Assembly: GCA_947174155.1 (NCBI GenBank) | Contig: CAMWHX010000042.1 | Span: 1 to 7,797, forward strand | Source: an uncultured Porphyromonadaceae bacterium | GTDB lineage: Bacteria > Bacteroidota > Bacteroidia > Bacteroidales > Muribaculaceae | Direction of reading: 5' to 3' | Length of the DNA stretch: 7,797 bases | Notes under the pieces: model-generated | The model's database searches: none | What the model was told of the DNA's origin: nothing | Seen by the model: the letters and a program-made list of their open reading frames with translations, nothing else | Position numbers and translations under genes: made by a program | Shown here: one piece after another, positions 1 to 7,400 of the stretch | Layout of the letters: each line of letters begins with the position of its first letter | Numbering within the stretch: the stretch's first letter is position 1

Positions 1-553
1 CCCCCTTCTCGATGAGTTGCTCCATGAGTCCGGTCACCATACCGTGAAAACCCTCGGTACCATCGTCGGTAGCTAAGTGTACACGTGCCACACGTTTCAT
101 CTCTTCTACATAGGTGAAGAGATCCTTGGTCTTGGCACCGATGATGACATCACACTCCACCCCGTGGTCATGCAGCCACTTGGCCTGGGGATAGACGGGA
201 GCTGTGCCGACACCTCCCGCTACGAAGAGGACACGTTTCTTTGCGAGTTCCTCCGCCGGCATCTCCACGAGATCCGAGGGACGCCCCAGAGGACCGGCGA
301 AGTCTGCAAATGAATCACCCTCCTCCAAGGCATTGATCTTGCCGGAGGAGTAGCCTACACTTTGGGTTACGATAGTGACGGTGCCTGCCTCAGCATCGTA
401 GTCGCAGATAGTCAGAGGGATACGTTCACCCTCTTCATCGACGCGCACGATGACAAACTGTCCCGGCAGGGCCGACGAGGCCACACGTGGAGCCAGCACT
501 TTCATCTCAGTGATGGCCGGCGAGAGCACACGTTTGCTTATGATTTTATACAT
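1..553 (-). CDS. Partial FAD/NAD(P)-binding reductase subunit, PyrK/NfnA (sulfide/dihydroorotate dehydrogenase-like) family
   Basis: Reading the minus strand from the ATG at 553 gives 184 codons without a stop, running off the left edge, so the C-terminus is missing. The product begins MYKIISKRVLSPAITEMKV. It shows a ferredoxin-reductase-like FAD barrel with the flavin-binding RIPLTI motif at about residues 44-49, GPLG at 87-90, and the nucleotide-binding loop VAGGVGTAPV at about 111-120. These features match the small electron-transfer subunit of NADH-dependent ferredoxin:NADP oxidoreductase and the PyrK-like proteins. The family normally carries a cysteine cluster for a [2Fe-2S] centre near its C-terminus, which would lie outside this window. 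In Bacteroidales the gene is often followed by a GltD/NfnB-like subunit, which would also be off-window; this is family knowledge, not seen here. The start is supported by a good promoter 30 bases upstream. Whether it acts as NfnA, PyrK or SudB cannot be decided from this part. Confidence 0.85.
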   Translation of the reverse strand, partial: MYKIISKRVLSPAITEMKVLAPRVASSALPGQFVIVRVDEEGERIPLTICDYDAEAGTVTIVTQSVGYSSGKINALEEGDSFADFAGPLGRPSDLVEMPAEELAKKRVLFVAGGVGTAPVYPQAKWLHDHGVECDVIIGAKTKDLFTYVEEMKRVARVHLATDDGTEGFHGMVTGLMEQLIEKG

Positions 554-582
554 GGTTTCAGATGTTGGAAAGTTTCACTATG

Positions 583-613
583 CAAAAGTAAGCAAAATCC
601 GTATCATTCCCAA
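583..613 (-). promoter_or_regulatory. Bacteroidetes-type promoter for the reductase gene
   Basis: On the minus strand the -7 element TACTTTTG (583-590) matches the Bacteroidetes consensus TAnnTTTG exactly. A TTG (611-613) lies 20 bases upstream, the expected spacing for the -33 element. Transcription would begin near 576, leaving a leader of about 20 bases before the ATG at 553. This is a consensus match read by eye. Confidence 0.7.
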
Positions 614-699
614 CTATTCACACCATATTCATTGTTATTTATATGGCGGTATGCGGTCACACGGTCTGATCCACGCCAACTATATCTGATTGTATCCAT

Positions 700-1662
700 A
701 TGAGTATACGTTTTTTTCTATTATCCATGCTGCTTGCGGGAAGCGTTGCGGTACACGGCGAGACGCTGTGTCTCGAGCCGGTGAAATATGGTGATTTTTC
801 GTCATGGGTATCCCGAGATATCCATGAGTCGGCGCTCCTTGGAGGTAAGCACAAGACTCTGTATGAGATCGGACCTGCTCAGTCGCTGACCGGCAACAAG
901 CCATATAAGAATCTTGGAGGATCTCCGTGGGCCACGAGTAATGTCTATGCCAAGGTCTCGGGTATTGTGAAGGGATCCAATGCCGTGACACCTGCCGACC
1001 GGGGAGGGGGGAATAAGTGTGCGCGTCTTGAGGCTAAGATGGATAATGTCAAGGTGCTCGGTATCGTCAACATGGATGTGATGGTGGCCGGTACCATATT
1101 CCTGGGTCAGATCAACGAACCCATAACCGGTACCAAACAGCCCTTCGCCAAGATGGAGATGGGTGTACCGTATACCAAACGTCCCAAAGCTCTCGTGTTT
1201 GACTACAAGCTGGAGATGCCGGCTACCAATACACGCGTGAAGTCGACCGGATTCGGAGGCAAGAAGACTCTCAACGGCCATGATAACGCCGAGGCCTATG
1301 TGCTTCTGCAGCGTCGTTGGGAGGATAAGAACGGTAATCTTTATGCCAAGCGGGTGGGCACAGGACGTGAGCGTTTCGGTAAAACTACCCCTTGGGTCAA
1401 GGGTCATCAGTTGCCTATACATTACGGCGATATCACCAAACAGCCGTTTTATAAACCCTGGATGGGGCTGCTCAACGGAGAGAAGGCATACTACGCACGC
1501 AATTCAAAGGGGAAACTCGTACCCGTGCAGGAGGTGGGCTGGGATGAGGCCGGAGCAACTCCGACACATGTACTCGTAATGCTCTCATCGAGCTGTGGCG
1601 AGCCCTATGTAGGCACTGAGGGGCTGACCTTCTATGTCGACAACGTGGCCTTCGGATTCTGA
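700..1662 (+). CDS. Secreted PCMD-domain protein (putative carbohydrate metabolism domain)
   Basis: The product has 320 residues. It starts with a hydrophobic signal peptide of about 20 residues (MSIRFFLLSMLLAGSVAVHG), probably cut by signal peptidase I before ETL. There is no lipobox cysteine, so it is probably periplasmic or exported, not lipidated. The remainder resembles the PCMD beta-sandwich domain of Bacteroidetes: a GDFSSW element near residues 31-36, CARLEAK near 107-113, an AGTIFLG strand near 130-136, RPKALVFDYK at 161-170, and a C-terminal block with VLVMLSSSCGEPYVG and FYVDNVAFGF (about 291-320). These are the conserved SSS and VDNV elements of the family. PCMD proteins are thought to act on or bind glycans, but no enzyme activity is established and I see no catalytic motif. 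It stands alone here, with no SusC/SusD pair or glycoside hydrolase beside it. I found no convincing promoter directly upstream. Confidence 0.7.
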   Translation: MSIRFFLLSMLLAGSVAVHGETLCLEPVKYGDFSSWVSRDIHESALLGGKHKTLYEIGPAQSLTGNKPYKNLGGSPWATSNVYAKVSGIVKGSNAVTPADRGGGNKCARLEAKMDNVKVLGIVNMDVMVAGTIFLGQINEPITGTKQPFAKMEMGVPYTKRPKALVFDYKLEMPATNTRVKSTGFGGKKTLNGHDNAEAYVLLQRRWEDKNGNLYAKRVGTGRERFGKTTPWVKGHQLPIHYGDITKQPFYKPWMGLLNGEKAYYARNSKGKLVPVQEVGWDEAGATPTHVLVMLSSSCGEPYVGTEGLTFYVDNVAFGF

Positions 1663-1801
1663 GATGTTGACGGGGAAGATGGTCGTGAGAGCCGTGTCGG
1701 GGATGGCGCAGCGGGTCATACGAGTTGTGGCGGAAGGCAATAAACCGCACTTTATCAGGTTTTATAGGTAGTCCGGAGATTAAAAAAACGGACGCGAAAT
1801 T

Positions 1802-2530
1802 ATGAAGATTGCTATTATCGGTTACGGCCGGATGGGCCGGGCCATAGAAGAGGTGGCCCGTAGCCGCGGTCACGAGATAGTGTGTGTCATCGATACGGGT
1901 GACGACGACAAGTTTGCTTCGAAGGAATTCCGCAGTGCCGACGTGGCCATAGAATTCTCCATCCCTACGGCTGCCGTAGACAACTACTTGCAGGCCTTCG
2001 CCGCGGGTGTCCCTGTCGTATCCGGCACCACGGGATGGCTCGATTCGATGCCGGAAATCAAGGATATGTGTGACAAGGGTGCGGGCACCCTGCTATGGTC
2101 ATCCAACTTCTCGGTCGGGGTCAATATCTTCATGGCCATGAACCGCTATCTGTCAAAGCTGATGAACCGCTTCCCGCAGTATGATCCCTCAATGATGGAG
2201 GTGCATCATATTCACAAACTCGATCATCCCTCCGGGACGGCCATCACTCTTGCAGAGGAGATCGTAGCCGATACGGACCGTATATCCTCGTGGGCCGAGC
2301 CTCAGGGTGAGGCGTCGGTTAAGGCCGGGGGGGTGCTTCCGGTGGCTCACCGACGCGAGGGTGAGGTGCCCGGCATTCACTCCATCACCTGGGACTCTCC
2401 GCAGGACACGATCACCATCACCCACAGCGCGAAGTCGCGCGCCGGATTTGCCTTAGGTGCCGTCCTTGCCGCCGAGTGGCTCAAGGGGAAGACTGGTTTC
2501 CATACCATGGCCGAGGTGCTTGATATCTGA
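1802..2530 (+). CDS. dapB: 4-hydroxy-tetrahydrodipicolinate reductase
   Basis: This cytoplasmic enzyme reduces 4-hydroxy-tetrahydrodipicolinate to tetrahydrodipicolinate with NAD(P)H, in the pathway to meso-diaminopimelate (peptidoglycan) and lysine. The 242 residues show the Rossmann dinucleotide loop GYGRMG (7-12), the SGTTGW motif (74-79), and the family signature EVHHIHKLDHPSGTA (133-147). That signature includes the catalytic-region His135-His136, Lys139 and the substrate-binding SGT. The C-terminal block with FALGAVLAAEWLKGKTGF is also typical. The N-terminal region between the Rossmann loop and SGTTG is short, so the protein is slightly smaller than the enterobacterial enzyme of about 270 residues; this is usual for the Bacteroidetes form. 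The start places the Rossmann strand at residue 2 and follows an A-rich stretch. lepB follows after 45 bases in the same direction, so they are probably cotranscribed. I see no clear consensus promoter in the 139 bases upstream. Confidence 0.95.
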   Translation: MKIAIIGYGRMGRAIEEVARSRGHEIVCVIDTGDDDKFASKEFRSADVAIEFSIPTAAVDNYLQAFAAGVPVVSGTTGWLDSMPEIKDMCDKGAGTLLWSSNFSVGVNIFMAMNRYLSKLMNRFPQYDPSMMEVHHIHKLDHPSGTAITLAEEIVADTDRISSWAEPQGEASVKAGGVLPVAHRREGEVPGIHSITWDSPQDTITITHSAKSRAGFALGAVLAAEWLKGKTGFHTMAEVLDI

Positions 2531-2575
2531 GCGCGATAGCTGATATAAATCTACTTTTCAATCCGTCAAACTACA

Positions 2576-4009
2576 ATGCCTAAAGATCTGCGCAACCGTC
2601 TGGCAGCCGTCAAGAAGACCCGCTGGATACGCTTCACCATAGTCTCTATACTCTTCTTCCTATGGGTCATCTGGATGGGTAATCCCTGGTTGGGTCTCAT
2701 CTGGCTCCTTCTCATAGATATTTATCTCACCTCATACATACCCTGGACCTGGTGGAAAAACACCAAAGGGCCCGTGCGTACCATCCTGTCATGGCTCGAT
2801 GCGATCATCTACGCCCTCATCCTGGTCTACATGATCTTCGCCTTCATCGGGCAGAACTACAAGATACCCTCCTCCTCGCTTGAGAAGTCGCTTCTTGTGG
2901 GTGACTATCTGTGGGTCAACAAGATGCTCTACGGACCGCGTGTGCCGCAGACTCCTCTGCACTTCCCGCTGGCTCAGCACACCCTCCCCATCATCAACAC
3001 CAAGAGCTATATCGACAATCCTCAGCTGGAGTATCACCGTCTGAAGGGTTTACGATCCGTAGAGCGCGGTGATATCGTGGTCTTCAACTTCCCGCAGGGG
3101 GACACGGTCTGCACCAAGATTCCCAACCCCGACTATTATCAGATTTGCTACGACCTGCGACAGCGTGGAGTGGAGAATCCGAAAGCCTATATACTGGAAC
3201 ATCCGGAGATATTCGGGGATCTTGTAGTGCGTCCCGTAGACCGTCGTGAGAACTATGTGAAGCGCACGATCGGTCTCCCCGGTGACCGTGTGCAGATCAA
3301 GAATGACGTCATATATATCAACGGCCAAGCCATAGATGATGCCGACAACGTGCAGTATAACTATATCATACCTGTCTCCGGTCCTATAGCCGATGAGAAG
3401 TGGCGTCAACTGGGTGTGCGGCTTGAGGATCGGGGTCAGGGACCACAGACTGACCCCCGTAACGGCACACTCTTCTATGATGTGCCTCTCACCGTTGCCG
3501 CCAAGGCCACAGTGGAGAAGTGGTCCGAGGTGACCGGTCCGCTGGTGCGTGAGTCCGACAGCGGTCTCTATGACCTATCGGGTGTTTACCCTCTGGGTGC
3601 CCCCTACGGCTGGACACGCACGGACATGGGTGAATTCTGGCTCCCGAAGAAGGGTATGACCCTCAAGGTTACTCCCTATAACCTCCATTTCTACCGCCGC
3701 CTTATCGAGACCTACGAGGGCAACAAGGTGGAGCTTCGTGACGGTAAAATGTATATCAACGGGGAGCCGACGGAGTGGTACACCTTCAAGATGGACTACT
3801 ACTGGATGGAGGGTGACAACCGTGACCGTTCGCTCGATTCCCGCTATTGGGGTCCCGTGCCGGAAGATCATATAGTGGGTAGTCCGATGTTCGTGCTCAT
3901 ATCCTTTGACGAGGAGCGATCACTGCTCGACGGCAAGATCCGTTGGAACCGTATCCTGAAATCGGCAAATCCGGACAAGGATAAATCAGAAGCCAAGAAT
4001 TGGAAATGA
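2576..4009 (+). CDS. lepB: Signal peptidase I, extended Bacteroidetes type (S26 family)
   Basis: This membrane serine protease removes signal peptides from exported proteins on the outer face of the inner membrane. In its 477 residues, hydrophobic segments at about 18-34, 36-56 and 74-92 anchor the N-terminus. The catalytic region follows: IPSSSLEKSLLVGD (97-110) with the nucleophile Ser101, and YVKRTIGLPGDRV (227-239) with the general base Lys229. The late conserved box is GDNRDRSLDSRYWGPVP (413-429). Leucine replaces the usual methionine after the catalytic serine, as I recall for other Bacteroidetes members. The protein is about 150 residues longer than the E. coli enzyme, mostly because of insertions between Ser101 and Lys229 and between Lys229 and the GDNRD box. 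Some Bacteroides carry two tandem lepB copies at this locus (from memory); only one is present here. Its TGA overlaps the ATG of the next gene, which suggests translational coupling. Confidence 0.95.
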   Translation: MPKDLRNRLAAVKKTRWIRFTIVSILFFLWVIWMGNPWLGLIWLLLIDIYLTSYIPWTWWKNTKGPVRTILSWLDAIIYALILVYMIFAFIGQNYKIPSSSLEKSLLVGDYLWVNKMLYGPRVPQTPLHFPLAQHTLPIINTKSYIDNPQLEYHRLKGLRSVERGDIVVFNFPQGDTVCTKIPNPDYYQICYDLRQRGVENPKAYILEHPEIFGDLVVRPVDRRENYVKRTIGLPGDRVQIKNDVIYINGQAIDDADNVQYNYIIPVSGPIADEKWRQLGVRLEDRGQGPQTDPRNGTLFYDVPLTVAAKATVEKWSEVTGPLVRESDSGLYDLSGVYPLGAPYGWTRTDMGEFWLPKKGMTLKVTPYNLHFYRRLIETYEGNKVELRDGKMYINGEPTEWYTFKMDYYWMEGDNRDRSLDSRYWGPVPEDHIVGSPMFVLISFDEERSLLDGKIRWNRILKSANPDKDKSEAKNWK

Positions 4010-5265
4010 CCGATAAGTTATCTCTCCACACACTGAATCCGTCACTTCCGCCGGTGCCATATATGGCATCGGCGGAGTGGTATACTGTATATGCGGAGGC
4101 TCTCTACGAAGGTCTCGGTGAGGGTGAGGCGCGCCGCCGTGCCAATGACACCTGTAAGATCGCCGGGGCTCGTGACTTCGCCCGTGCCTGCATAGGGGAT
4201 GCCGGGGGTGAGGATGCGTTGCTTACGGCTGCCCTATCGGGTGGCGCACGGGCTGCCCGCAGAGTCTCCCCCTGTTCGGTCACACTCTCGCTTCATGGTC
4301 GCTGGCCGCATGTCCATGCCGGTGCCATCTCGGCTGCGTATGGGCGTACCCCTTATTTTGATCATTTCTACCCTATGATAAATGGTCTGCTTGACCGGGT
4401 AGCTTCTGCCCCTGAGGGGTCTGTACCTCTGTCTGCTCTCTCGGAGAGTCTGCATGAGCATGTATGTCTCTCTCTTGACCTTAGCGGAGCCATCAAAGCC
4501 TTACATGAAGCCGATCCGGAGGCTCTGAGGCGAACCGGAGAGGAGGCACGCCGTGCCGCCACGGAGACCGGATTCGGGCGCTCGGCCATAGAGCTGATGA
4601 TGCGTCAGGGGCGCCGCGGCGCATTGGCTCTGCTGGCGCGTGTGCTTCCCGTCGTCGCCATCCTCATATCTCTGCTTGCCGGGACGGGATATTCCCATGC
4701 TCAGCAGACGGAGGCCCGCGAACCGAAGGTCGACGTCAAAGTCTATACGGGTTACTATCGCTTTGTCGATGAGTATGGCGACACGGTACGCATGACCTAT
4801 ATACGCGATCTGTATGTCTATCCTCCGCTGAAATTCAAAAGCAAGAAGCAGGAGGAGTTCTATTGGCGCACGGTGCGCGATGTGAGGAAGACTCTCCCCT
4901 ACGCGAAACTGGCATTCGCCACTCTTTGCGAGACCTACGAGTATATTCAGACTATCCCGGATAAGAAGCAGCGTGAGGCTCACTTGAAACGCTTGGAGAA
5001 GGATATCTTCGAGCAGTATAAGCCTGTGATGAAGAATATGACCAAGAATCAGGGGAAGGTGCTCCTGAAACTCATCAATCGCGAGACTGACCAGAGTTCC
5101 TATAATATCGTGAAGGCCTTCCTGGGATCTTTCCGCGCCGGATTCTGGCAGACTTTCGGTCGCTTCTTCGGCATGAATATGAAGGCCGGTTTCCACCCGG
5201 ACAAAAACGAGGAGGACGCCATAATAGAGCGTGTGGCTACCCTTATTGAGCAGGGGACACTGTAA
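4006..5265 (+). CDS. WbqC-like domain fused to a DUF4294 domain through an internal signal-peptide-like segment
   Basis: I chose the ATG at 4006, giving 419 residues, because it forms an ATGA overlap with the lepB stop; a TTG at 4000 would add two residues. Residues 1 to about 170 look like a compact, diverged WbqC-family protein. The clearest part is CSVTLSLHGRWPHVHAGAI at 90-108 followed by SAAYGRTPYFDHFYP (109-123), matching the family's VTLS...W...H...I.SAYG.TPFFE pattern. The usual N-terminal YRNRC-type block appears only as RRANDTCKI (44-52). Residues 198-232 form a textbook signal peptide: MMRQGRRG, a hydrophobic core, then SHA before QQ. Residues from about 245 onward match DUF4294, a Bacteroidetes domain of unknown function, with VYPPLKFKSKKQEEFYWRTV (271-290), KTLPYAKL and FRAGFWQTFGRFFG. 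The frame is open throughout. It may be a true fusion with a cytoplasmic WbqC part and a periplasmic DUF4294 part, or the DUF4294 protein may start independently at 4597/4600. Neither half has a known reaction. Confidence 0.8.
   Translation: MTDKLSLHTLNPSLPPVPYMASAEWYTVYAEALYEGLGEGEARRRANDTCKIAGARDFARACIGDAGGEDALLTAALSGGARAARRVSPCSVTLSLHGRWPHVHAGAISAAYGRTPYFDHFYPMINGLLDRVASAPEGSVPLSALSESLHEHVCLSLDLSGAIKALHEADPEALRRTGEEARRAATETGFGRSAIELMMRQGRRGALALLARVLPVVAILISLLAGTGYSHAQQTEAREPKVDVKVYTGYYRFVDEYGDTVRMTYIRDLYVYPPLKFKSKKQEEFYWRTVRDVRKTLPYAKLAFATLCETYEYIQTIPDKKQREAHLKRLEKDIFEQYKPVMKNMTKNQGKVLLKLINRETDQSSYNIVKAFLGSFRAGFWQTFGRFFGMNMKAGFHPDKNEEDAIIERVATLIEQGTL
4597..4701 (+). other. Internal start codons and signal-peptide-like segment within the fused gene
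   Basis: Two adjacent in-frame ATG codons (4597 and 4600) begin a segment with a basic n-region (RQGRR), a hydrophobic core (ALALLARVLPVVAILISLLA) and a c-region ending SHA before QQ. This is what a free-standing exported DUF4294 protein would start with. Initiation here would give about 222 residues, close to what I recall for separate DUF4294 proteins. If translation instead reads through from 4006, the segment would act as a membrane anchor or an internal signal peptidase site. Confidence 0.55.
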
Positions 5266-5330
5266 ACTTGATATCATCGGATACCACCCGCCTTTATATA
5301 CACACCCCTACCAATACATATCTATCTCCC

Positions 5331-5374
5331 GCAGAGGTAGAGATACTGAGAAGCAGAGGTAGAGATACTGAAAA
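5331..5374. repeat. 22-bp tandem repeat, two copies
   Basis: The unit GCAGAGGTAGAGATACTGA(G/A)AA occurs at 5331-5352 and again at 5353-5374, with a single difference at unit position 20. It lies in the gap between two convergent genes, and the second copy runs into the A-tract of the terminator stem. It looks like a recent local duplication, and I see no evidence of function. Confidence 0.9.
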
Positions 5375-5408
5375 AGGGAGCACCCGGCGATTCGGGCGCT
5401 CCCTTTTT
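5371..5408. terminator. Bidirectional intrinsic terminator between convergent genes
   Basis: AAAAAGGGAGC (5371-5381) pairs perfectly with GCTCCCTTTTT (5398-5408). Inside, after a single A/C mismatch, CCCG (5383-5386) pairs with CGGG (5393-5396) around a six-base loop. The A-run on one side and T-run on the other give a U-tract in both directions. It can therefore end the dapB-lepB-WbqC/DUF4294 unit from the left and the lipoprotein gene from the right. Confidence 0.9.
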
Positions 5409-5449
5409 CATGTCTGTGGCTTCCGGGGAGGGAAGCCGAAACGGTAGAT

Positions 5450-7144
5450 TTAGAAATTCAGGTTGTAGGAGCTGAACTCCATGTCACGACGAGCCTTGTC
5501 CAGGATGCTGCTGTCAAGCTGGGCAGCCTTCTGCAAGTTGGAGAGGACCATCTGCTCGTTGTTGGTGCGGGCACCAAGCACGGCCATCAGATAGTAAGTG
5601 GTGGCGTCAGCGTTGGGGATAGCGTTCAGGGTAGCCTGAGCTGCAGCGTAATCCTTGGAGAGGATCTGAGCCAGAGCGGAGTTGTTGGTTGCAGCCTTAC
5701 CCATGGTCGAAGCGGCCTTCGAGAGATCACCCTGAGCCAGGTAGTAGACACCGAGAGCCTGAGCAGCCTCAGGCACGCCGGCAGCGGCACCCAGCTGCTC
5801 CTGAGCCTTGCTGTAATTGCCGTCGAGCATCGAGAGAAGACCCTGGTTCATCTCTACCTCCTTCGAGTTGGGAGCCATGCGGGCAGCCTTGTCGAAGTTC
5901 TGACGAGCCTTGTCATACTGACCGGCTACGTACTGGGTCATACCGAGGTTGTTGAAGTTGCGGTAATCGTTGGGATAAAGTTCTGCGGCTTTCTGATAGA
6001 CCTGCATCTTGCGGGTGTTGTCGTTGGTCAGCGAAGCCACATACAGGATCTCATCCTCAGTCAGCTTGGAGGGATCGGTATCGAAGAGCTGGATAAGCTC
6101 CTGATCACTCTTGCCGATGACATTGATGGTTGCTACAATCTTGGAGTAGCGGAGCTGAGGCAGGATCTGGTCGGCCAGCTCATTGAACACACCGGAAAGA
6201 TTACGGATCTCCTGCTCGCGCTGCTCGGGATCCTTATACATCTTCAGCACGCCGAGGATGAGGTCCTTGTCCTGAATGTTGCTGCGCTCCACGAGCTGCT
6301 GGAATCCCTCCCAGTCCTCGGGAGTGAAGCTGGAGGTCAGTTCGCCGAACTCGGTGATCTTATCCTTCTTCAGCTGATTCTCCATATACTTGGTGGTGTT
6401 GTTCTCACGCTCCTCGGCCAGCTCGGTGTTGAAGGCCAGAGTGCCGTCGGGAGATGCATAGGAGTGCACCATGATACCGGCGATCTCACGGTTGGGAGCC
6501 TGATTGGCGGCGATCAGCTCCTTGTTGAGGTCTACGTAGTCAGGCAGGGATGTCTGCGAAGCGCGGATGTTGGCCTGATTGATGAGGAAGCGGATCTCGG
6601 CGCTATACTTCTCCTGGATGATACGCTCGAAGTTGCTCTTGGCCTCGGCAGGCTTCACTGTTGCCGGAGAAGCCAGGGTCGAAGTGGCGATCACACCCTC
6701 ACCTACCTTCACGCGGGGCAGGGAGTAGAGCTTGCCGTTCTGATCGACGGCAAAGTCCAGATAGAGGTCACTCTCGGCCATCTCAGGCTGATAGGCGACA
6801 TTGAAGGGGATGGTTACCGTGCCACCCTCATCGTAGCTGATTACCTGACCGTTTGAACGCACCTTCTCACCCTGGAAAACCACGGGCTGGGCGGAAGCCT
6901 CGCCGAAAGTCTCGGCACCGGTTGCCCATACCAGAACGGGAGTTGCGGTCACCTTGGCGCTCTTATTCATGAATTTCGCGGGGATATTGCCCGAAATAGT
7001 AGCAGGCACATTCTCACCCACGGTCTCAAGCGGAGTCGGAGTGGTGTTGAAGAAATCACTCTTGAACTCCCCCAGTTTCTTGGAGCAGCTGCCCATCGAA
7101 ATGGCTACCGCACCCAAGGCAAGATAGATCACTGTCTTGTTCAT
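5450..7144 (-). CDS. Envelope lipoprotein with an OmpA-like segment and C-terminal TPR repeats
   Basis: The product has 564 residues. Its signal peptide ends MGSC with Cys20 as the probable lipidated residue; the lipobox is loose, but glycine or serine before the cysteine is common in Bacteroidetes. Residues 45-150 are a beta-rich region with NIPAKFMNKSAKVTATPVLV (53-72). Residues 180-345 resemble the OmpA-like architecture common in Bacteroidetes lipoproteins: AEIRFLINQANIR (182-194), then IAGIMVHSYASPDG (221-234) followed by N..L...R, and LRYSKIVATINVIGKSDQEL (331-350) closing the segment. From about 378 to 545 there are TPR-type helical pairs, the clearest being YPNDYRNFNNLGMTQYVAGQ (390-409) and the one following it. 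It is probably anchored in the envelope and serves as a protein-interaction scaffold, possibly touching peptidoglycan; that role is inferred. It is monocistronic, facing the lepB unit across a shared terminator. It resembles TPR lipoproteins of Porphyromonas and Bacteroides, but I cannot give it a gene name. Confidence 0.85.
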   Translation of the reverse strand: MNKTVIYLALGAVAISMGSCSKKLGEFKSDFFNTTPTPLETVGENVPATISGNIPAKFMNKSAKVTATPVLVWATGAETFGEASAQPVVFQGEKVRSNGQVISYDEGGTVTIPFNVAYQPEMAESDLYLDFAVDQNGKLYSLPRVKVGEGVIATSTLASPATVKPAEAKSNFERIIQEKYSAEIRFLINQANIRASQTSLPDYVDLNKELIAANQAPNREIAGIMVHSYASPDGTLAFNTELAEERENNTTKYMENQLKKDKITEFGELTSSFTPEDWEGFQQLVERSNIQDKDLILGVLKMYKDPEQREQEIRNLSGVFNELADQILPQLRYSKIVATINVIGKSDQELIQLFDTDPSKLTEDEILYVASLTNDNTRKMQVYQKAAELYPNDYRNFNNLGMTQYVAGQYDKARQNFDKAARMAPNSKEVEMNQGLLSMLDGNYSKAQEQLGAAAGVPEAAQALGVYYLAQGDLSKAASTMGKAATNNSALAQILSKDYAAAQATLNAIPNADATTYYLMAVLGARTNNEQMVLSNLQKAAQLDSSILDKARRDMEFSSYNLNF

Positions 7145-7280
7145 ATCACACTGATGTTATTATATATAGTATTATAGTGTCAGATCGGTATATCCGTCGG
7201 GCGTAAGTGCCAAACGTCTGTACTTCAGTATTTTGGGTCTTCTGCATGCACCCTGCCGTCCAAAAGGGGCGGAGTCCGTG

Positions 7281-7288
7281 CAAAATTA
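7281..7288 (-). promoter_or_regulatory. Candidate -7 element of the lipoprotein gene promoter
   Basis: On the minus strand TAATTTTG matches the Bacteroidetes -7 consensus TAnnTTTG exactly. The upstream region is T-rich but has no clean TTG at the expected distance of 19-21 bases, so the -33 element is weak. If used, transcription would start near 7274 and leave a 5' leader of about 130 bases before the ATG at 7144. I found no better candidate closer to the gene. Confidence 0.4.
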
Positions 7289-7368
7289 TCGGTAAAGGTA
7301 GGCAAAAAATCTGAAACTACCTACAAAAACGCCCGATAAAAAATTTTTTTCATTTTTTTGCCGAAAAA

Positions 7369-7400
7369 TTTGGTGGGGTCAAAAAAAGGTTGTAACTTTG
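7369..7400 (+). promoter_or_regulatory. Bacteroidetes-type promoter for tRNA-Lys
   Basis: TTTG (7369-7372) followed by exactly 20 bases and TAACTTTG (7393-7400) is a full match to the Bacteroidetes -33/-7 promoter. Transcription should begin near 7407, giving a leader of about 55 bases before the tRNA at 7462. Confidence 0.85.

Noticed and set aside
681..688. TATATCTG as a -7 box for the PCMD gene
   Set aside because: It has one mismatch to TAnnTTTG, no TTG at the right distance upstream, and would leave only a few bases before the start codon.
802..1422. Minus-strand open frame of 206 codons
   Set aside because: It lies entirely antisense to the PCMD gene, whose signal peptide and domain motifs are clear, and its translation shows no recognisable domain.
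4501..5277. Minus-strand open frame of 258 codons
   Set aside because: It is antisense to the DUF4294 part of the fused gene, where the plus-strand protein matches a family over its whole length. It also runs against a converging operon.
6464..6856. Plus-strand open frame of 130 codons
   Set aside because: It is a shadow of the lipoprotein gene on the other strand and lacks any signal or motif.
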